DNA from: Narthecium ossifragum
Taxonomy: Eukaryota > Streptophyta > Magnoliopsida > Dioscoreales > Nartheciaceae
NCBI GenBank assembly: GCA_963920575.1
Contig: OY986973.1
Coordinates: 5,249,054 to 5,313,053, forward strand
DNA: 64,000 nucleotides
Direction of reading: 5' to 3'
How positions within the stretch are numbered: position 1 is the first letter of the stretch; every line of letters begins with the position of its first letter. Below the pieces are notes generated by a model. It saw only the letters and a program-made list of their open reading frames with translations, searched no databases and was not told the DNA's origin. The translations under genes and the position numbers were made by a program. This document shows positions 58,842 to 64,000 of the stretch, one piece after another.

Positions 58842-60496
58842 TGATATCGCTCAAATGTGTCACGCACAGCGGTCGCGGTGCAGTACAGCATAAGAGAGGT
58901 CGAATCCCACAGAGAGACAAGCAGAAAGGATCCAGAAATACAGATAATAATATATTGAAGACAATCAAGAAAGCTAACTAAATTAAATTAGATCAAAGGA
59001 TTAATGATAATGTAAGGTTAACTAAAGATATCATGCTCTTGATAAGGCTAGGCTTCAAGAATCACTTCACTCGGATTAAGGTTCTTCTCTTCTCAATGGT
59101 TCATATAATACTCAGTTAAGGGATTCACATCCCAATCACCTTAACCGGAAGATATAGAATTATGAATCTGATAAAATATAAATGTCTCTTCCTATGATTG
59201 GTTCTTCCTTTTTATAGTTCTAACTTCATCCAACCAAACCTAAGAATACACGATACCGGCTGTCACTACAGGCAACGCGCAGCAAAAGTTCATCGGGACA
59301 AAGCCCTAACTCTAACCGGATCTCTAAGAATACACAATACCAACTCTCACAATCGGCAATGCATAGCAAAGATCTCACGGTATAGAGCCCCAACCTTATC
59401 TAACCAGATCCCTAAGAATACACAATACCAGCTGTCACTACGGACAATGCATAGCAAAGGTCTCACGAGACTCGGTAGGAGAATCAAAGGAGATAACTAT
59501 GAGATCACAATATCATAAAAGAAGCATGACTGGATTTATAATAATGTTTAACCACAAAGCAATCTGTGAAGATCCAATACATAAGAAGAGTTTAACAATA
59601 AAGATTAAAAACTATGAACCACTGTTGGAGAAAAAACCCTAATCCTCGCTAGATCATCCGTCCACCATGCCCGCGGATTACTCGGCCATGGATGGAGATG
59701 TCTTCATCTTCTTCCTTTGGGAAACGTCCAGAAAGAGCCTCCAACAACGTCCAAGAAGTCTCCCTCAAACCCTAGAAAGAGTCCTATTTATAGCCCCAAA
59801 ATCTCTCCATCAATGGATTTGATCTAAACCGTTGATTTAATTCACTGGGAACGTCCGATCGATCCTTCTCGGGGTGCTGGATCGATCGGATGCGTTAAAA
59901 TCTTCAACTCCTAACTTCGCCCGTGTCCGATCGATCGAAGTATGGGCGCTGGATCGATCGGATGCGTTAAAATCCGCTGATTTTGGCTTTTTCGGAGTCC
60001 GATCAATCGGACGATTGGTGTCGGATCGATCGGACCTCATAGGAGCGATGGAGGGATCGATCGGATGCGTTGTGGCTGAAAAACACATGTTCTGTCACGT
60101 TTTTGCGTGGTCCGGTCGATCGGCGGATCGCTCGGACTTCCAGCTTATTTTCCTTTCTGCCATTCAGACTACGCATCGGTATTGAAATTGCCGTAACTTC
60201 CTCTAGGAAACTCGGAATCACGAACCGTAAAATTCCCCAGAATTTAGACTTCAAGAGCTTTCCAACCATATATGGCACATCATCTGGTTCTTTATGAGCA
60301 GGTACAGATTAATTGTTGAAGTTGATCCATATACTCTTTTCAGCTTCTTTTAGCTCCAATTTCCTGCATTTTCCAAACAACCATGTGAAGCAACATATAG
60401 ATATAAAAATAGTAATAAAGATGCTGATTAAGGATAATAATCTAGCAATTGAGATGGTTATAAGGCTATTTAGAGTGCACTTTCATGCACTCATCA
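58842..60496 (-). repeat. 5' LTR of the Athila-like element
   Basis: Same length and structure as the other LTR. The TATA box is at 59784-59793 (minus strand), with the array at 59861-60136. Confidence 0.94.
59861..60136 (-). promoter_or_regulatory. GATCGATCGGA palindrome array in the LTR
   Basis: Second LTR copy of the array. Two of the GATCGATC cores have changed (GATCAATC, GGTCGATC). Confidence 0.6.
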
Positions 60497-60501
60497 TCCC
60501 T

Positions 60502-60954
60502 CTGCATCCGATCAGCTCATTTCTCAACCAGAGAACATAACCAATGGATGAACTTATCCGGTCTCATCCTTCCATCAACTGAAAAACAAGACATGCAGGG
60601 CACACAAAAACAAAATAAAAATACCGAAGAAACCTAACATAATAGGTGAGCAAAAGAGACATAATATGCGTGCACAAATCATTACTATTTTAAAAGTGTC
60701 GAGTGAGCAGAAGAGACATAACATGCGTGCACAAGTCATTTCTCTCTTAAAGGCCTTGTTTGGTATGGGAATAAGGGGGGGAATAACCCCTTATTCCCAT
60801 ACTTATCCTCAAACACATCTTTTTTTCCAAGTAATCATTATACATTTATTCTCATTTCACCTATCACTACCACTCTACTTTTTCTTATTACAAGTAATCA
60901 TTATTATTTTCAAATTCTCAGTTATTTCACCTAATAACATCACTCTAGGGACTG
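60502..60954. other. Spacer with a small tandem repeat and a hairpin
   Basis: Two 57-bp units start at 60646 and 60703. A stem (TATGGGAATAAGGGG with CCCCTTATTCCCATA, about 60764-60801) sits at GGCCTTGTTTGG, a phrase seen at many MITE ends. The element could not be delimited. Confidence 0.5.
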
Positions 60955-61386
60955 ATGTCTGATAGAAGGCGAGTCGCGAGTAGGGAGCCGGGAGGGGGTT
61001 TGTCGCCATCGCGGCCCCCGGACATTACCATCGGCAAGCCGAGGGCTTCCAGGGTTACTGGTCATCCTGAAGGGGCTAGTGGCACTGGCAGAGGCAATAG
61101 GGCATCGTATGCAGCTGCGGCTGGCCTGAGACCAAAGACGTCGAGGGTGACTGAGGAGATGGCCCGACTGAGGCCGTTATACGCTGTTGAAGTGATTCTG
61201 AAGGATGAACTTATCGAGCGTTGCTCTCAGAAGTGAAGGTTCTCCCTGTTTGGATGTTTTCTTGGCTGGAGGCCACCATTGGCGGTACTCAAACACAAGC
61301 TCTCGCTCCTTTGGAGCACGACTGATGGCTTTAAGGTTATCGACATTGCTAAGGGGGTCTTGGTGTTCCAGTTTTATTTTACGGTT
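60955..61386 (+). pseudogene. LINE ORF1 N-terminal fragment
   Basis: ATG 60955 begins MSDRRRVASREPGGG. A TGA at 61234 interrupts, then the same frame gives RFSLFGCFLGWRPPLAVLK, LLWSTTDGFKVIDIAKG and VLVFQF, the DUF4283 pattern of plant LINE ORF1 proteins. It ends abruptly near 61386. Confidence 0.75.
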
Positions 61387-61585
61387 AATTGGCTAAAACA
61401 CCATGTTACCCAAACTTTATTGCTTAAAAAACCCGTTCATAAGTTTTAAGCCAAAACCCCAAAAACGGTTTAGTTATGTTGTTCCACTCTCTTTGGATCT
61501 GTCCACCTCCATTGGCGCGCGCCCAGCGAGAGCTTCTTCTCCAGCCCATAAAGCAGTGCCCCCTCCCATGGCCATCCGGAGTGGT

Positions 61586-62011
61586 TTATGGGGGAAGATG
61601 ATGCTTGATTTCTGAGAGTTCTCGACTCTCTTCCCCACTTGCGAAGTCCCAGATTTCGATTCCGAAGCTCTGTGCGTAAGTCTCCAAGTAGTTGATGAAC
61701 TGCTGACTTGTAGGGTACGTCGGGAACTCCGGCGGGAACCTCATGAAGGGCAGCTCGCAGAAATGCTTAAGAAGATGAAGCTTCAAGCGTTCATATGTTC
61801 TCAGCTTCCATGAAGAAGCTATGCAGCTCTCCTTCTCAAGTATCAGAGATGGCACACCTTTCCCCTTGAGACATGCAGCTGCTGCTAGGCCGGAAGGTCC
61901 AGCTCCGACGATCACCGGTCCGGGAACCCAGACTCGCTTCGAATTCGGCCTCCTCATCCCCATGAGAGTCTCATTGAGCTTCTCCTCCAGGACTGATGAT
62001 TGGTTCTCCAA
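61586..62011 (-). pseudogene. YUCCA-like flavin monooxygenase, first-exon fragment
   Basis: The minus-strand frame from ATG 62011 has 141 residues. Residues 28-119 match the N-terminus of YUCCA (indole-3-pyruvate monooxygenase, auxin synthesis): [20 protein letters not shown] with the FAD motif GAGPSG at 36-41, [60 protein letters not shown]. After SFGIE (residue 119, position 61655) homology stops and 22 unrelated residues lead to a stop. There is no splice donor at that point, and the FMO signature, NADPH-binding and C-terminal parts (about 270 residues) are absent. It is most likely a truncated gene copy, possibly cut by the neighbouring LINE fragment or carried by an unrecognised transposon. 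A rearranged 5' exon of a gene continuing to the left is less likely. Confidence 0.82.
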
Positions 62012-62549
62012 CTTCTTCTATTTGGAAGGATATATATATCTTAGAAATGAAGCTAGCTTTTTGCTATTCAGGGGGGAATCCTTGATGGTATGAGAATTGA
62101 AAGATTACAAAGAACTTTCAGTATTCTGGAGAAGCTTGAACTGAAGGAAGAACAGAGGGATGCTAAGAAAAGAGAAGCTGGAAGTATTAGTCAAAGCTTT
62201 TAAGTGTCGGCACTGGAGCTGCAGGTGATCAAGGCTGGGCTATAATTATCTTGGAGCTGAGTTTATGGAGCTATAAATAGGAGAAGCTGGAGTTAAAATA
62301 GATCAAATACAAGGGGGTTTTGTGCTAATGTGGTGAAGAGGACATGCTGAAAAGAACAGGCCAGAGTGAGGCCTGCCATTGATAGGATGTCGTGGGCTTT
62401 CTTTTTCTGTTCAAGAGATAGATACTGAGCACATACTGACACCGGGCATATGGTGATGAACATCCATAATATTAGAACAATACAAGAAGGGCAAGAAAAA
62501 CTTCAGAGTTGAATGCCAAAAATGAAAAAGGTTGAAAGCCAAGGTGATT
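62012..62549. other. 5' flank of the YUCCA fragment
   Basis: No gene seen. A plus-strand TATA-like GCTATAAATAGG is at 62269-62280. Confidence 0.4.
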
Positions 62550-63325
62550 AATAGAGAAAACCCAGTCAATGAGAGAAAACCCACTCCAATGAGAGAAAAC
62601 CCAGTTCATTGAGAGAAAATTCATTTCATTGAGAGAAAACTCATTCCAATGAGAGAAAACCAATTTGAATGAGAGAAAATCCAATCAAATGAGATAAAAC
62701 TCACTCGAATGAGAGAAAACTTAGTCGATTGAGAGAAAACCCATTTCATTGAGAGAAAACCTATTTCATTGAGAGAAAACTCAGTCTAATGAGAGAAAAC
62801 CCAGTCTAATGAGAGAAAACCCATTTCATTGAGAGAAAACCCATTCCAATAAGAGAAAACTCTATCAATTGAGAGAAAATCCATTACATTGAGAGAAAAC
62901 CCATTCAGTTGAGAGAAAACTATATCTATTACATTGAGAGGAAACCCATGACATTGAGAGAAAACTCTATCTATTGAGAGAAAACCCATTACATTGAGAG
63001 AAAACCCATTCAGTTGAGAGAAAACTCTATCTATTGAGAGAAAACCCATTACATTGAGAGAAAACTCATTCAGTTGAGAGAAAACTCTATCTATTATATT
63101 GAGATAAAACCAGAGAAAACCCATGACATTGAGAGAAAACCCATTCAGTTGAGAGAAAACTCTATCTATTACATTGAGAGAAAACCCATGACAGTGAGAG
63201 AAAACCCATTCAGTTGAGAGAATTCTCTATCTATTACATTGAGAGAAAACCCATGACATTGAGAGAAAACCTATTCACTTGAGAGAAAACTCTATCTATT
63301 ACATTGAGAGGAAACCCATGACATT
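62550..63325. repeat. 20-bp minisatellite with higher-order structure
   Basis: A GAGAGAAAAC core recurs every 20 bp from about 62571 to 62920. Beyond that it forms larger units of three to four cores with CTCTATCTATT and CCATGACATT spacers, to 63325. About 38 cores in all. The minus strand is open for long stretches only because the unit is free of stops. Confidence 0.93.
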
Positions 63326-63527
63326 AAAAGATTAAAAAATTAAAAAAAAATTAAAAGAAAAAAAAGGGAAAATAAGTTGCCACGTTTTTGTGTCACAAGG
63401 GAAACAACAACAACTACACGCAGACAGGCAGCCTCCCCACCAACTACTACTACTACTGCTTTGGTATCCTCAATCCTTCGCCTACCCCCTCCCCCTCTCT
63501 CAAGTCCCAACTACCACCAGGCCTCTC

Positions 63528-63535
63528 TATAAAAT
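63528..63535 (+). promoter_or_regulatory. TATA box candidate
   Basis: TATAAAAT in a C/T-rich context, about 390 bp upstream of the ATG at 63926. It could drive that gene if its leader is long or spliced. Confidence 0.4.
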
Positions 63536-63925
63536 AGCCCCTGCCATCCCCTCCCGGTTCTTTAGTCAGGGATCCATAACACGATCTCTGCGCACCCCCA
63601 CCTGCATCTACACCTACACCTACACTTGGATTGGTTGCTTGGACTGAGGCCCAATCTTTGATGGGTTTTGAGTAGCAGCTCCAAAGCCCATTGGGAAGCT
63701 AAGCTATGGGACAATTTGCCTATTTTAGGGAGAAAGGCACAATTGCAGACATCATAGTAAGAGATCAATTATGACCACTTACAGTGAAGTTTGCATCCAT
63801 TCCAGGCCAGCAAAAGTTTTGTCCGTCTGTCGTCTAAGCTCGCAAGCAAACAATAAGCTTTGTGGAAACTGGAAACCCAACCGCCGCCGTGGAAAGAGTA
63901 GAAACCCGGAACCAAGTCGGAGACG

Positions 63926-64000
63926 ATGGCTTCTAGGAGGCTTCTCCTCGAGCCTCTCAGAGTGGCGAGTGGGTTTCTCGGAAACCAGAGACCCATCTCA
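63926..64000 (+). CDS. Start of a gene running off the window, possible organelle-targeting N-terminus
   Basis: The ATG at 63926 opens 25 codons to the window end: MASRRLLLEPLRVASGF, then LGNQRPIS. The stretch is rich in Arg, Leu and Ser without acidic residues except one Glu, typical of a mitochondrial presequence. The preceding 60 bp is a plausible 5' UTR. Too little is visible to name the protein. Confidence 0.45.
   Translation, partial: MASRRLLLEPLRVASGFLGNQRPIS

Larger units (their letters stand above)
53312..60496 (-). mobile_element. Athila-like Ty3/gypsy element with gag but deleted pol, TSD TCCCT
   Basis: Two 1655-bp LTRs (53312-54966 and 58842-60496) differ at about 27 positions by eye (near 1.6%). 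TCCCT is duplicated at 53307-53311 and 60497-60501. The primer-binding site lies next to the right-hand LTR. The internal 3.9 kb holds one long gag frame and remnants of RNase H end and integrase ends, but no protease or RT. The Athila lineage is inferred from the tRNA-Asp PBS and the integrase phrase YCPDQIMRRCVP. Confidence 0.92.

Noticed and set aside
62786..63124. 112-codon repetitive frame on the minus strand
   Set aside because: It arises from the stop-free 20-bp minisatellite and has no start context or domain.
62550..63325. Possible CRISPR-like array
   Set aside because: The repeats are directly adjacent 20-bp satellite units in a plant genome with no unique spacers and no cas genes.

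Overview
This is nuclear DNA of a flowering plant. It holds two complete intron-containing host genes, the start of a third, and two broken host-gene fragments, all set in a dense nest of transposons (CACTA, hAT, Mutator-type, LINE, Ty1/copia, Ty3/gypsy chromovirus and Athila-like). Both complete genes have GC-rich first exons and AT-rich introns. That hints at a monocot, but this is an inference and I cannot name the species.

Layout. 1-2.1 kb: unclassified repeat DNA with a Mutator-type MITE. About 3-18.5 kb: remnants of a minus-strand CACTA element (Transposase_24-like protein at 3.0-5.6 kb, TNP2 transposase at 10.5-12.4 kb) joined to a flotillin-like gene fragment. This block is broken by one hAT element (3.3 kb) and five solo LTRs, two of them nested inside a third. 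Every one of these insertions has a readable target-site duplication. 18.5-23.7 kb: LINE sequence whose 5' half (ORF1, endonuclease) lies inverted between two minus-strand pieces (reverse transcriptase; RNase H). A hAT MITE that itself carries a solo LTR splits the RNase H part. 25.0-28.3 kb: a three-exon GTD-binding (DUF593, myosin-binding-like) gene. 29.4-31.1 kb: hAT remnants and an unrecognised ORF. 31.1-39.9 kb: a decayed Tekay/Del-like chromovirus, followed by inverted LTR copies and a 200-base assembly gap (42.8 kb). 43.9-46.2 kb: a two-exon steroid 5-alpha-reductase-family gene, with a 145-bp tandem array and a LINE 3' fragment downstream. 48.35-53.15 kb: a copia element with TSD ACAGC. 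53.3-60.5 kb: a young Athila-like element with an open gag but almost no pol. 60.6-64 kb: a LINE ORF1 fragment, a YUCCA exon-1 fragment on the minus strand, a 20-bp minisatellite, and the first 25 codons of a gene that runs off the window.

The host genes do not form a pathway or operon. The most unusual signal is in the retroelements. Several different LTR families carry dense arrays of short palindromes with a GATCGATC or GGTCGAYC core. In five of the LTRs with a clear TATA box (four families) the array lies about 50-95 bp upstream of it. A second unusual feature is a perfect 54-bp inverted copy of host flanking DNA inside the 5' LTR of the copia element. All counts were made by eye on the sequence, and no database was searched.
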